Source: Saccharomycopsis malanga
Lineage: Eukaryota > Ascomycota > Saccharomycetes > Ascoideales > Saccharomycopsidaceae
Direction: 5' to 3'
Assembly: GCA_004014935.1 (NCBI GenBank)
Contig: CP025322.1
Coordinates: forward strand, 3,038,001-3,102,000
DNA length: 64,000 nt
Part shown: positions 49,454 through 59,786 of the stretch, one piece after another
How positions within the stretch are numbered: the first letter of the stretch is position 1
Layout: the number at the start of each line of letters is the position of its first letter
The notes under the pieces: model-generated
What the model saw: the letters and a program-made list of their open reading frames with translations, nothing else
Told to the model about the DNA's origin: nothing
The model's database searches: none
Translations under genes and position numbers: made by a program

Positions 49454-51223
49454 ATGAGAACTTGTTTGCTTAAAAGCTGTTTGGCTGCTGTTTTGGCCTT
49501 TAATGCTGCTCCTATCCAGGCAGCTGATGTTACAACAACTCACCATAACGAGATTACCTCGTACACCACTTATTGTCCAGAAACTGACACTTTGCCTTAC
49601 ACTACGCATAAGACGTGCAAAACGGACTTTTCCAAGAGTGAAACTCAAACCACTGGACATGATGTTACTGTTTATACTGGTGCTTGTCCAACAACTCACC
49701 ACACTACTTCTCACTCTACAACTGCTCACTCTACAACTTCTCATGCTACCACTTCCCATTCAACTAGCGCTTCTTCAAGTGCTACCAGTAAAGTTGTGAT
49801 CAAAACCTGTACTAGTGACTTTAAATCAACTCATGCTGTTACCAATGGTATTACTACTACCACTTTTACTGGTGCTTGTCCAACCCATTCAACCAGCCAC
49901 TCTTCGAGTCATTCTTCTAGCCACTCTTCTAGCCACTCTTCTAGCCACTCTTCTAGCCACTCTTCTAGCCACTCAACTACTCATTCCAGTACCACTCCAC
50001 ATCTCAGCACCATTTCCACCTGTACTCCAACATTTAAGGAAAAAACCACCGTTACCAACAGTGGAAAAGTGGTTGTGTATACTGGCAACTGTCCTTCTTC
50101 AACTTCATCAAAGGTTTCTTCCACAAGCTCTGCTACCACCCATCAAGGCTCCACCACTACTCACAACGGAACCTCCACCACCCATAAAGGTTCTACTACC
50201 AACCCACCAGCAGCCACCACTACTACTTTCTATGGAACCACTGTCATTGGCATCACTTCTTGCAAAAACAATGCCTGTTCCACTCTGTCTGTAACCACTG
50301 GATTCCATCATGTCACAGTGACCACCTCCGGTATTGTTACCAAATATACCACCTACTGTCCTTTGACGGCAACCAACTCCTCCACAACTGCTCATGTTGC
50401 TTCTTCAACTCCTAAAGTGCCTGCCTCCAAAGCAACCACTGCTCATAATGCTACTACCAAATACACCACTACTTCTGCAATCAGCACTACTGTCTTCCAT
50501 GTCACTTCCTGTGCTAACAATGCTTGCACCAGCCATCCTGTCACTACTGGCGTTACTGTTCTCACCAGCACTGTTTCTGGTGTCGTCACCAAATACACCA
50601 CTTATTGTCCTTTGACTTCAGGTTCTGTTGCTCCTTCTACCAAACCGGCCACCACTTATCCTGCTTCCACCGTTTCTGGCTCCACCTATCCTGCTTCCAC
50701 TGTTCCAGCTTCTGTTGTTCCAGGAACTGTTGCTGCTTCTCACTCCGTTGTCCAAGGCACTACTTATTCTGCTTCTGTTGTTCCAGGAACCACCATCAAG
50801 GCTTCCACTGCAAAAGGCACCACTTATCCTGCTTCTACTGTTCATGAGTCCACTATTCCTGGCTCAACTGTACAAGGAACCACTCTTGCTGCTGCTGGAT
50901 CCACTGTTGCTCCTTCCCCAGCTGCTCCACCTACTGGATCTCCAGCTTCTCCAGCTTCTCCAGCTTCTCCAGCTGCTCCAGCTGCCGGCTCCACCCAAGG
51001 TACTACTCTTTCCTATGTTGCTTCTAGCTCTCACAATCAACCTGCTGGTCAAACCAATGGTGTTCCTGCTCCTAACCCAGCTGCTTCCACTGCTGCTGCT
51101 GCTCATAGCACTGCTGCTCACAATGGAAGCTCTTCTGCCGGTATTTTGACTGCAAACTCGGGTTCTAGATTGTCTGTGGGACTTTTCACCATCATTAGTG
51201 GTTTGGTCTTGATGGCTTTTTAG
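49454..51223 (+). CDS. Ser/Thr-rich GPI-anchored cell wall protein (adhesin-like) 2
   Basis: 589 residues. Signal peptide (about 1-23), three tandem Cys modules (C-T-x-x-F-K/S...G-x-CP type), and a 6x HSSS repeat (nt 49898-49969). Two FLO-like modules follow (ITSCKNNAC...TTYCPLT and VTSCANNAC...TTYCPLT), then Pro/Ala/Ser-Thr repeats with recurrent T-x-PAST-V units, and a GPI signal (TANSGSRLSVGLFTIISGLV). It shares its N-terminal and FLO-module DNA almost exactly with the gene at 44869, so the pair are tandem paralogs. Probable O-mannosylated surface adhesin. Confidence 0.87.
   Translation: MRTCLLKSCLAAVLAFNAAPIQAADVTTTHHNEITSYTTYCPETDTLPYTTHKTCKTDFSKSETQTTGHDVTVYTGACPTTHHTTSHSTTAHSTTSHATTSHSTSASSSATSKVVIKTCTSDFKSTHAVTNGITTTTFTGACPTHSTSHSSSHSSSHSSSHSSSHSSSHSSSHSTTHSSTTPHLSTISTCTPTFKEKTTVTNSGKVVVYTGNCPSSTSSKVSSTSSATTHQGSTTTHNGTSTTHKGSTTNPPAATTTTFYGTTVIGITSCKNNACSTLSVTTGFHHVTVTTSGIVTKYTTYCPLTATNSSTTAHVASSTPKVPASKATTAHNATTKYTTTSAISTTVFHVTSCANNACTSHPVTTGVTVLTSTVSGVVTKYTTYCPLTSGSVAPSTKPATTYPASTVSGSTYPASTVPASVVPGTVAASHSVVQGTTYSASVVPGTTIKASTAKGTTYPASTVHESTIPGSTVQGTTLAAAGSTVAPSPAAPPTGSPASPASPASPAAPAAGSTQGTTLSYVASSSHNQPAGQTNGVPAPNPAASTAAAAHSTAAHNGSSSAGILTANSGSRLSVGLFTIISGLVLMAF
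49898..49969 (+). repeat. 12-bp x6 coding tandem repeat (HSSS)
   Basis: Six units of CACTCTTCTAGC; the first two differ at one to three bases. Encodes (His-Ser-Ser-Ser)6. Confidence 0.9.
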
Positions 51224-51478
51224 TCCACTCTCCTCGTTTTATAACTCTGCTTTTCTTCATGTTCAGTTCTTCGCCTCTTATGGCCCTTTAGACTTTTAAA
51301 CTTTTAGACTACTATAGATTTCTAGATTTACATTCTGGCACGTTTTCAATAGAATGACCGCTCTTTGTTATTATCATATGTATTACAACTCGTAATGGGC
51401 AAACTTTGTGGGTCTGAAAAATATTCTTTTGAGTTACTGGATCTCTGCCTACCGGTTCACGCTCAATCTGGCCCATTA

Positions 51479-51531
51479 GTAATAATAATATCTTATATTT
51501 TAAGCCCAGTACATATCAGTTTCGTGATTAC
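51479..51531 (-). mobile_element. 5'-truncated SINE tail with 15-bp duplication
   Basis: GTAATAATAATATCTTATAT then TTTAAGCCCAGTACATATCA and GTTTCGTGATTAC, flanked by CAATCTGGCCCATTA (51464-51478) and CAATCTGGCTCATTA (51532-51546), one mismatch. Confidence 0.82.
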
Positions 51532-51584
51532 CAATCTGGCTCATTAATCACAAGTATATCACACTACATATTTACAGGGGTAGG

Positions 51585-51748
51585 CCACTGGGCCTTTTGG
51601 CTCTGCTCTCAGAGAAGAGAAAAAAGACCGGCGAGCCAACTATGAACAAAAGGACATGATTAGGCTTTACCAAGTCCCCTTAGACATAGCTCGTATATAC
51701 GGAACTGGTATGTACTGGGCTTGAAATATAATAAAAATAATATCATCA
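51585..51748 (+). mobile_element. SINE, short form
   Basis: Head GGCCTTTTGGCTCTGCTCTC and AGAGAAGAGAAAAAAGACCG, GAGCCAACTATGAACAAAAG, GGCTTTACCAAGTCCCCTTA, CTCGTATATACGGAACTGGT and ATGTACTGGGCTTGAAATAT. Confidence 0.78.
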
Positions 51749-51759
51749 TGCCCCGGCCA

Positions 51760-51962
51760 TTATAATCGTCTCGCCCAATTGGTTGAAAGTATGCACTTTG
51801 GTCTAGGTCCTGTTTTAGACAGTTGCACTTGCCTGTGAATTCACGTTCAGCATCGTAAAAAGCAGCGAGTAATAGTGTCGTCTTAGGAATCGAACCCGGG
51901 TTCCTGTTAGGTCTTTTTTCTCCTCTCCAAAAGCACTGACCACTGAGCCAAATGGCCCAGCG
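51760..51962 (-). mobile_element. SINE long-form head, minus orientation, apparently nested
   Basis: Minus strand: GGCCATTTGGCTCAGTGGTC (A box), AACCCGGGTTCGATTCC (B box), the ACGATGCTGAACGTGA-type junction and long body (CAAGTGCAACTGTCTAAAAC, GACCAAAGTGCATAC, CAATTGGGCGAG). It is followed on the plus strand by a tail GGCTTGAAATACATGATATT (51965-51984), so it seems to sit within or against another copy. Confidence 0.75.
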
Positions 51963-52268
51963 GTGGCTTGAAATACATGATATTATTATTATATCTTGAC
52001 CGTTACAAAAGGTCAGGAATCGAAAATGAAACCATGTGTGTTTTTTATTCGTGTATTGTATTAAAGTATATACAATGGCAAACGATCTATTAAAATGAAT
52101 AACAGACAGTTGTAGCGGTAGAACAGAAGCAGATGAAAGAACCAAATTATAGAGCAGCGTATTATATGAACAAAAAAATAAGAATGGCAATAATTAAAAA
52201 CAAGAAAGCAGTGAAAAAAGGAAAAAAAAACCAACAACTAAACTAACAGACAAACCAAAAGCTCTAGA

Positions 52269-53816
52269 CTAATCGTTTTCGTCATAATAGTATTCATCCA
52301 AGTTTGGACAGAAGACTTTATAGGCGTGTACCTTCCAATACACGACAAAGTACAAGACGAAACCCACGATGACGACAGAGACGTAATTCATGTTGTCTTT
52401 GGTGACAGGCAAAGCAAATGGGAAACTGTAGAGGACAAGAGCAAAGAGAGCCCATAAGATGGTGACAATATTGCAAATAAAGCCGATTTTGCCCATCCAG
52501 AAAGGACCATGTTTGATATTGGATCTTCCTTGGTATAACAAACAAGCGACAGGAATCAAATAACTGAGAAGCAAGAAGGTAATACAACCGACAACCAAGG
52601 AGTTGTAAGCTGTAAGAGAGGCCAAATAAAGACAGCCTACAAGGGCGCAAAGAATGGATGATAAGATATGAGCGTTGACAGGCAAATTAGAACGAGCGTC
52701 GATTTGTTTCCAAAGCTTAGAATAAGGAATGCCGTCGTCTCTAGCAAAAGACCAACAAAGACGAGCCTGCCAAGTGTGAGAGGAGACGTTACAACCGATA
52801 CCAGTAGCAAACAACAAACAGCCTAGAAAAATGGCACCGCCACGATTCTTGAGGGCTTGGTAGTAGATCTGGACAACAGGCGAGTTGACGTCATTCAACA
52901 CAGCATCCAAATTACGGATAGAAAAAAACATAGCAAGACAATAACAAAAGGAAGTGATAAAACCAATGGCAACAGTTCCCATAATGGTGATTGGAATGAC
53001 ACGTTCAGGATGGAGAGCTTCTTCTGCCATATGAGTAGCGCTATCCAAACAACTGAAAGACCAGTTTGGGTTGATGAGACCGAGCACAAAGGCCATTCCT
53101 TTACTAGACCAGCCGGTGCCATTGTTGAAATCTTTGAAAACAAAAGAGGCACTATTATAATGGCCCAGAGAACACGCAAGAACAGTGATGGTGATTATTA
53201 CAAACGACGAAATAGAAATATATAACGCAGACTTTGAAATAAGGGGAAGGACACTTCCAAAATGGTTGAACCAATAGATGATGAAGTTGAGAATCTGGAA
53301 TATGATAAATACCTGCCATCTTTGATACTCAAAGTCCTCATGGCAAAGTCCATAGAATCCCATGATAAGCTGGGCAATAGAAATGGTCACCGAAGCACTG
53401 GTGAATATAGAGCCTATCCAGGCTAGAGAGCCAGTCATATAGGCCAAGAAACGCGAATAGTTCTTCGGAGCAAGTTTGATGGTCCAATAGAATTGCCCAC
53501 CAGCATTAGGATATGCACTGGCAAGTTCTGAAAGAGTAATGCCTATGCAACTAGACACACAGGCTATAATCAAGATACCATAGATAATAATCAAAGGGCC
53601 TCCTGCAGTAATACCTGTGGTCATCGAAGCCGACATCCCAAACCACGAGTTGGTCAAACCAAACCCTACACCGAGAAGAGCCCATACCGAGAAGTCACGC
53701 TTTAAAAGAGGCTGCTCAAGCGTGTTTGGGGCACTCGAAATATGCTGGTTGAGAGTCTCAGGAGTATTCTCCTTCTCTGGCTTGTTGACAACACCAGTAG
53801 ATTGTGTATCAGACAT
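52269..53816 (-). CDS. APC-family permease (choline/GABA/amino-acid type)
   Basis: 515 residues with about 12 predicted membrane helices. The first helix block FSVWALLGVGFGLTNSWFGM (about 42-61) and the ELASAYPNAGGQFYWT motif (about 92-107) mark the amino acid/choline transporter family that includes Hnm1 and Uga4. A central stretch LNPNWSF-like (INPNWSFSCLDSATHMAEE) and RDDGIPYS (about 370) are also family features. Likely a plasma-membrane importer. Closest relative by eye is the HNM1 group; substrate not decidable. Both termini are cytosolic and polar, the C-terminus ending YYYDEND. Start is the ATG at 53816. Confidence 0.87.
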   Translation of the reverse strand: MSDTQSTGVVNKPEKENTPETLNQHISSAPNTLEQPLLKRDFSVWALLGVGFGLTNSWFGMSASMTTGITAGGPLIIIYGILIIACVSSCIGITLSELASAYPNAGGQFYWTIKLAPKNYSRFLAYMTGSLAWIGSIFTSASVTISIAQLIMGFYGLCHEDFEYQRWQVFIIFQILNFIIYWFNHFGSVLPLISKSALYISISSFVIITITVLACSLGHYNSASFVFKDFNNGTGWSSKGMAFVLGLINPNWSFSCLDSATHMAEEALHPERVIPITIMGTVAIGFITSFCYCLAMFFSIRNLDAVLNDVNSPVVQIYYQALKNRGGAIFLGCLLFATGIGCNVSSHTWQARLCWSFARDDGIPYSKLWKQIDARSNLPVNAHILSSILCALVGCLYLASLTAYNSLVVGCITFLLLSYLIPVACLLYQGRSNIKHGPFWMGKIGFICNIVTILWALFALVLYSFPFALPVTKDNMNYVSVVIVGFVLYFVVYWKVHAYKVFCPNLDEYYYDEND

Positions 53817-56189
53817 TAGAAACTACTTGAATATCGTCGGCTAAAAACAACTGTTAGCTTAAAATTACTACTGAAAAAACGACCACTAAATGGATGCAAA
53901 TAATCAAAGAGCAAATAGCAAAATAATCAAACAACACAAGACTTCGCCTCTCTTTCTAATCTTTCTCATAGATATCATATAGATTATATAGATTTCGTCT
54001 AGCATTTTTTCACTCTCTAAGAGGCTCAACAGCCCCAGGGGGTGCCAACATTTCAGGGGTGCATTCCTCGAGGAATATACCACCAGAACGGAACATCTGC
54101 ATGTGACAGTGTCCAACAATTTTCTAAGAGCAAAAAACGGCCGTGTCGCTTATCGGTGGTGCATAATCTGCAAAAGACACGGGGTGGCCACCTCTGAATC
54201 AAGTAAGAAAGGTGCGTCCGTGGGGTGTCCAAGCTGCATGTGGTACATTTCGAGATAGACTCTAGATTTAAGGGTGTTTTCCATACCAGTGATGATTAGG
54301 GTTTTCGCTTTAATATTGGGTTCAAAGTGGGAGGAATAACTCTATTTAAGCTTTGTCTTTTGTTAAAGTAACATTTTTCTATTATCGTAAACGAGGAGTT
54401 CAATAAATAAGAATTAAAACCGTGAGAACTACATTCCAACTCCAGTTTTATATATGTAAATCAGTAGTGTTAATGTGTAAAAGTGCTAGGGAATTTCAGT
54501 ACGAAAAGCTATTCTGTTTTACAGGGTCTTTCTACATGGATACTAAAGATTGGGCTCAAACTTAGTCCTAATCCAGACATTTTTAACTGATCAGGAATTA
54601 TTCAAAATTGTTTCTTCCCTTTGGGCCTCAACAGCCCTTTACAAAATGCTTTGAGAATTATAGTATTAATTTCCCAGTCAAATAAGTAGCAAAATAGAAA
54701 CTGTGTCCTATTTAAATTTGAAGAGTCCATATACCAGGATTATTCATAATCGCGTCGTGTTAAGTGAAGGTCCAGTTTAGAGTTTATCTGTTAAAGTTTT
54801 TCGATTTGCAAAATGTTTGTCTCAAAACATAAGCCGTACATGTCTGAGTCCAGACAATAAGTTCAAGCAATTACACAGCCCGGAAACAGTCGGCTTATTC
54901 AATGCTTCGCTACTCAGCCAATCGTGATGATTCTGAAGTTGTCATATACCCTATCAAACAAAGGATCAAGAAAGTAGCTGCAAAGTATAAGCCTGTATCT
55001 CATTATGTATGAGGAATTGATTTTGTTCACCCAAGGGCATATAAGGAATTTAACAAGTGGATTCTAAGCAAAAGCTTTCAAATAAATCAAGTACATTTTT
55101 GATAGTACATTTATTGTGTTTACCAGAGACTGACATTTTTCAACGTTTACAGGTGGTAAGAAAAACAGTAACAAATCTTCAAGACAAGTTGCTCCAATAG
55201 TAGCTCAAAAATGAATAAAATAGAAGAACAGTAAGAATGCTATAGCCATAGTTTAAATACAAAAATGTATCTAAATCCCACATATGTTGACTTGAATGCA
55301 TTGAGCATGATTAAAGCAAGTTGGATATTATATGAATTATTGAATTCACCTTATTAAGTAACAGAACTGGCTTATAAAATTAGTTAAAACACAGTAGAAA
55401 TGTTAAAATGCAGACAGTAGGAATTGAGCTTTTCAAATTTCACTCTTTAAAAGCTGAAAAGTAGCAGCAAGACACATAACCTAACCGATTGAGCTACGTG
55501 TAGTTGAACAATGTCAACCTGCTGAATATGCCCAGGTTCAGTAAAATTACGTTTATTCGACCTGTTTTTCCAAGTGGATAAAGAAAAAACAAGACAAAAT
55601 TGACACTGGAGGTTGAGTGGATGCTATAAAATGTTTTGGGATACTACATTCTAGTCGCGGTTGAACACTCGACATGTCTAGGCGGTATGCAAATTGTAGA
55701 TATTAACTGCGCTGTTTTGAAGCTGAAAAAACTAATAACATTTTAAGAGATAATTATCTATATTGTAAAAAGAAAACGGAACAAATAATGACTAGTGCTG
55801 TCTATGTTGACCACTGGTGGAGGTCTTTATAAACGTCACTATGAGAACTTGGAGTAGACAAAAGAGCAAGGATGCGCCAGAGAAGGCGCCAGATAATGGA
55901 AATTCCGTCAGTATATTGCGATATTGCCGTGTGTGTGTTTATTTAAACACTGTAGAGGAACACTATGTATTACCAGTGTTTCTTTTGCCTTGACGGGCAT
56001 TTCAAACTTGGTAAAAAAAAGCTCTTTGATAAACATCCATACTCAACCCTTTGAAAAGTGACCAATAAATTGAAAATTATTTTGGAATTGACTAGAATTG
56101 CCAGATTAGTTGGGGTTAACCATAGTCCGTTTACAACATCTACATTAGAACGAACCATATTATAACTGTGTATTAAAGAAACGACCAAA
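53817..56189. other. Intergenic region, about 2.4 kb
   Basis: No protein gene is supported. It includes the permease promoter (GGTGCATAA at 54158-54166, TATAGATT-type elements near 53975) and a tRNA-like A box at about 55483-55503. Confidence 0.45.
55440..55510 (-). other. tRNA-like remnant (A box only)
   Basis: On the minus strand ACGTAGCTCAATCGGTTAGG is an excellent tRNA D-arm/A box, but no B box or acceptor pairing follows. Probably a tRNA pseudogene. Confidence 0.35.
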
Positions 56190-57077
56190 CTACTCGACCA
56201 CGTTGATTTCCTCCTCGAAATGCTTCTTGACAGAAGGATAAACAGCGTCAATCTTCAATCTTTTGCGCAAAAAGCCATGCATAGGAGCAATAGGGGTGTA
56301 ATAGAAGAGATTGAAGAAATAACTTGCTTTGGAGCCTTCGAACAAACGGAAACTTGAGGTAGTGACTCTTTCGAGCTGGTCTACAGCCTTTTTGGCATAA
56401 ACACTAGGTTCAGTGCCTTTTTCAATCTTGATGATGCCTCTACGGTACTCAACGTTCTCATGGACCTCCTTGGTGTTCCAGATGGAGTCCTTTTCTATGC
56501 CGTAGCTGCTAGTGATACCGGTGTCCACTGCGCCAGTGACAAGACTGATGACCTTGACGCCCAATGGGGCCAACTCCATATTGAGGGTCTTAGCGTACTG
56601 GTCAAGGCCAGCCTTGGTGGCACCGTAGCATGCCAAGTATGTAACTGGCATCATCAACGTAATAGACGTTGTGAACACAATAGTACCTTGGCAGGCTACA
56701 ACAAACTTGTGGAACAATCTCACCACTTTGATAGGAGCAATAAGATTGACACCCACTGTTTTTTCTAGCGCATCGTCGCTAATATCCGTGGAAGGAAGTG
56801 TGCAGCCCACACCAGCATTATTGTATAGCACATCAATCTTCTTGACACCGTGGTCTTTGACGAGACTTTGTTTCACTGCCAGAAGCTCTTCGGTGCTGGT
56901 CACATCGCATACATACGTGGTGACCCCGGCCGTCTCGAGCTTTTCAGAGTTTTCAGGTGAAAACCGAATGTCCAAACCATATACTTTATAGCCTCTCAGA
57001 GAGTATTCCAACGCAAGGTTGAACCCAATACCGCTTCCAGAGCCCGTAAGCAACACTATCTTTTGTTCTGAACCCAT
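56190..57077 (-). CDS. Short-chain dehydrogenase/reductase, AYR1-like
   Basis: 295 residues, classical SDR fold. The cofactor motif TGSGSGIG (11-18) and NNAG (86-89) are present, with catalytic Ser138, Tyr151 and Lys155 (YGATK). Length and the TYxCDVT...DVLYNNAGxxCTxP pattern resemble S. cerevisiae Ayr1 (297 residues), an NADPH-dependent 1-acyl-dihydroxyacetone-phosphate reductase of ER and lipid droplets. A hydrophobic C-terminal patch (FFNLFYYTPIAPMHGFL, about 258-274) may anchor it to lipid droplets. Yeasts of this clade have several such paralogs, so the precise substrate is uncertain. Confidence 0.87.
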   Translation of the reverse strand: MGSEQKIVLLTGSGSGIGFNLALEYSLRGYKVYGLDIRFSPENSEKLETAGVTTYVCDVTSTEELLAVKQSLVKDHGVKKIDVLYNNAGVGCTLPSTDISDDALEKTVGVNLIAPIKVVRLFHKFVVACQGTIVFTTSITLMMPVTYLACYGATKAGLDQYAKTLNMELAPLGVKVISLVTGAVDTGITSSYGIEKDSIWNTKEVHENVEYRRGIIKIEKGTEPSVYAKKAVDQLERVTTSSFRLFEGSKASYFFNLFYYTPIAPMHGFLRKRLKIDAVYPSVKKHFEEEINVVE

Positions 57078-57630
57078 ATTGATGTTTGAAGACCTTTGTA
57101 TGGAACGAAACCATCTTTAGCTTACGGAAACCTGCCTCTATATAAGGAAACATACCATCTATTCTACTAGTCCCTTGATCGGCGGCCAATGTTACAGCGT
57201 AATCCATTCGGGATCTCGTTGCCAAAATTGGTTCCGATCTGCCACGGCATACATCTATCTGGTCTCTCTTTTGTCAGCTACTTGGTATACACTTGTCATC
57301 ATTCCCATTCTTTAACGTTTATCTACTATAAATCAATATTCTGCCCCTCTTTATTGTTCTTTCAATGCACTACAAAGTCATACAAAAGGTCTTTAACCAC
57401 CTAGGCTACACTGTAACCTGTACACACATTCTTTAAGTGAAAAATGGTTGGCTCAGAATTAACAATTATGGCCGAGAAATATCAATAAAGTTATGATCTG
57501 CTATGCATATGACTACATGAGGATGCATGAACACACAGCAATATTTTCAATATATTATGCTTTAATATAAGAGTTTGGGGTGTTTTTAGAACGGTACTGG
57601 TTATTAGATTTGATAAGCACGATAATGAAT

Positions 57631-57686
57631 GTTACTTTTGAGCTGTAATAACAAAGATGTTACTTTTTAACTGTAATAACAAAGAT
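57631..57686. repeat. 28-bp tandem duplication
   Basis: Two units starting GTTACTTTT and sharing CTGTAATAACAAAGAT (57631-57658, 57659-57686), differing at two positions. Confidence 0.85.
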
Positions 57687-57860
57687 GTTATAGTGAAAAT
57701 GAGTTATTGAGTAATACACGGTTTTATTGTTGAAGGGTTGCATCATTTGGTATTACAACTAGATGTCAATAATATGCACTATAAATTATTGAAGAGCCAA
57801 GCCGGAGTACATGAACAATCGCAGGTCTTGATTTGTCTATAAAACGGTGAACAATAATAT

Positions 57861-58015
57861 TTAATAATATCATATATTTCAAGCGCAGTACATATTAGTT
57901 TCGTAGATACGCGCTGTGTCTAAGGGGACTTGGTAAAGCCCAATCATGTCCTTTTGTTCATAATTGGCTCACCGGTCTTTTTTCAACTCTGAGAGCACTC
58001 ACCAAATGGCCCAGT
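57861..58015 (-). mobile_element. SINE, short form, minus orientation
   Basis: TTAATAATATCATATATTTC, CAGTACATATTAGTTTCGTA, GCTGTGTCTAAGGGGACTTG, CCCAATCATGTCCTTTTGTT, GGCTCACCGGTCTTTTTTC and head GAGCACTCACCAAATGGCCC. Near-consensus 3' half, so relatively young. Confidence 0.8.
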
Positions 58016-58220
58016 GACTTTTTGATTACCATAGAGCTATCAATTAAAACACATGAACACATTTTATTAACAAATTAACAAAAGATGGGGCTGACTGCCC
58101 AATATAACGAAAGAGAAAAACAAAGTCTAAAAAAGAAGTAGTACAACGAAAACCAAAACCACACTGAGCGAATTAAAAGAAGGCAAAATGGAGAAAATGT
58201 TTTAAAAAAAGGACCATTGA

Positions 58221-59786
58221 TCAATACATGTAGTCAAAAGCAGGGTTTTTATCACCAGAAAGAATTTTCTGTCTTTCTGAAAGCTGGTCAAAATTGTCCT
58301 TGTAAAGACCAGATCTTTTCTTTTTGTTTTCCAAGTGGACCAACAAAAAGTATAAAGAAAAGAACAAGACGCCAGCAAAAGCAAAACAGGCGCCCAACTC
58401 AGACACCTTGTGAAGATCGGGGTCAGCGTTGTGGAGAATGAACAAGGAGTAGATGCCTGATAGATCAAAAAGACTGATCATTAACGAGGTGACAATACTT
58501 TTTCTCAAATGGCCACACAAGTTGAAGGTGGCCCAAGAAAGAAATTGCGGGAAACAAGAATAAGCACCGATGACAAGCAAAAAGTCACCGGTGTATTTAC
58601 CAGGGTCGTTTGCATCGGTTGTTTTCTTCAAGCGAAGAATCAAAACGCCCACACAGGCAAGAAGCCCACTGAATAAGACAAAAGGGTATCTAATACGACA
58701 GTAATCCGAAAGAAATGCAAACAAGTTGATACAGAAAAACCCGGCAATCCAAGGCCAGGCAGCATGCTGGCAGGCATAATGCAATTCCCAGCCAACATAG
58801 GTCATACTCAACGGTTCGATGTAAGAGAAGGCATAGACACACACACCCAACAATGCAGAGGTGAATCCCGGGAGTAGGATCATTGGGTCTCTGAGCTGTT
58901 CAAGCACATCTTTGTAGGAGAAGCTTAGATTGTAGCCGGATTTTCCAGAATATGTTTCCAACTTTTTCACAATAAACAATATTTCATTGTCAGTGAAAAA
59001 ACGAACCCCTTCAGGGAAATCAGGTAATATAAAAAACAAAATTATAGAAGTGCCCATGGTCATGGCACCCTGAACAATCAATAGCCATCTCCACACCTCG
59101 AGATTATGAAGTCCACTGAGATTCTGAGTGATTCCAAAGGCCATAAAGTCATTGGTCATAATGGCAAGAGTACTGAAGGAAAACAAGAAGGAGATTCTTT
59201 TTTGGGATTCGGTTCTTTCATAATAATGTGCTAAAATGTAGAAAACCGCACTGTCACTTCCAGATTGGAACAACCCATGCAAAAACTCACACGCTGTGAA
59301 TTGTGCCTTGTTCTTCGTGAAAGCTGTAGCACAAGCAATAGCACCATAGATCAACACCGAAATACTCATCCAAAAATGAGGTCTGATGCTTTTCAAGATC
59401 AAATTGGAGAAAAACTGGAAAAACACATACGGTGCCAAGAAAGCAGCACCTGCTCCAAAGAGCTCCAATTCCGTCATTCTCAACGATTTCTCAATACCAT
59501 TGACCCACAATAGCCCAAAGGCAGATCTGTTGATGTTGGCAATGAAGTACAAGAGGCAAAATGGTAAAAGAACAAAAAGATCGATTTTTCTCATAATACT
59601 CTTTTGATTGATTTTGAGCTCCTGTGCATACGACTCCACCTTGAGCTTCTTGGACTCCTCGCTGAGCATATAATCATCGTTATTGAACGAAAGCTGCGAA
59701 GGTTGGTACTCGTGAACATCTTTGTCTTCAATCTTGTAGAGGTCAAGCTCTACTGCCGTATCGTTGGCATTTATGCTGTGGTCCAT
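58221..59786 (-). CDS. MFS transporter, allantoate-permease (DAL5) family
   Basis: 521 residues from the ATG at 59786 (MDHSINANDTAVEL). The open frame continues upstream to an ATG at 60002, but the extra 72 residues are Cys/Ser-rich, unlike this family, and overlap repeated GCTGCATGATAT promoter sequence. About 12 membrane helices: IMRKIDLFVLLPFCLLYFIA opens helix 1 as in the anion:cation symporters (Dal5, Tna1, Vht1, Fen2), then the cytosolic loop with ILPDFPEGVRFFTDNE. Likely a plasma-membrane proton symporter for a carboxylated nutrient such as a vitamin precursor or ureide; substrate unknown. Confidence 0.85.
   Translation of the reverse strand: MDHSINANDTAVELDLYKIEDKDVHEYQPSQLSFNNDDYMLSEESKKLKVESYAQELKINQKSIMRKIDLFVLLPFCLLYFIANINRSAFGLLWVNGIEKSLRMTELELFGAGAAFLAPYVFFQFFSNLILKSIRPHFWMSISVLIYGAIACATAFTKNKAQFTACEFLHGLFQSGSDSAVFYILAHYYERTESQKRISFLFSFSTLAIMTNDFMAFGITQNLSGLHNLEVWRWLLIVQGAMTMGTSIILFFILPDFPEGVRFFTDNEILFIVKKLETYSGKSGYNLSFSYKDVLEQLRDPMILLPGFTSALLGVCVYAFSYIEPLSMTYVGWELHYACQHAAWPWIAGFFCINLFAFLSDYCRIRYPFVLFSGLLACVGVLILRLKKTTDANDPGKYTGDFLLVIGAYSCFPQFLSWATFNLCGHLRKSIVTSLMISLFDLSGIYSLFILHNADPDLHKVSELGACFAFAGVLFFSLYFLLVHLENKKKRSGLYKDNFDQLSERQKILSGDKNPAFDYMY

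Larger units (their letters stand above)
57078..58220. other. Intergenic region with tandem repeat and SINE
   Basis: Between the reductase 5' end and the MFS transporter 3' end. Holds a 28-bp tandem duplication and a SINE copy; no gene is supported. Confidence 0.5.

Noticed and set aside
54121-56189. Possible centromere or origin in the long gene-free AT-rich region
   Set aside because: No inverted repeats, conserved elements or composition shift that would support such a call from sequence alone.
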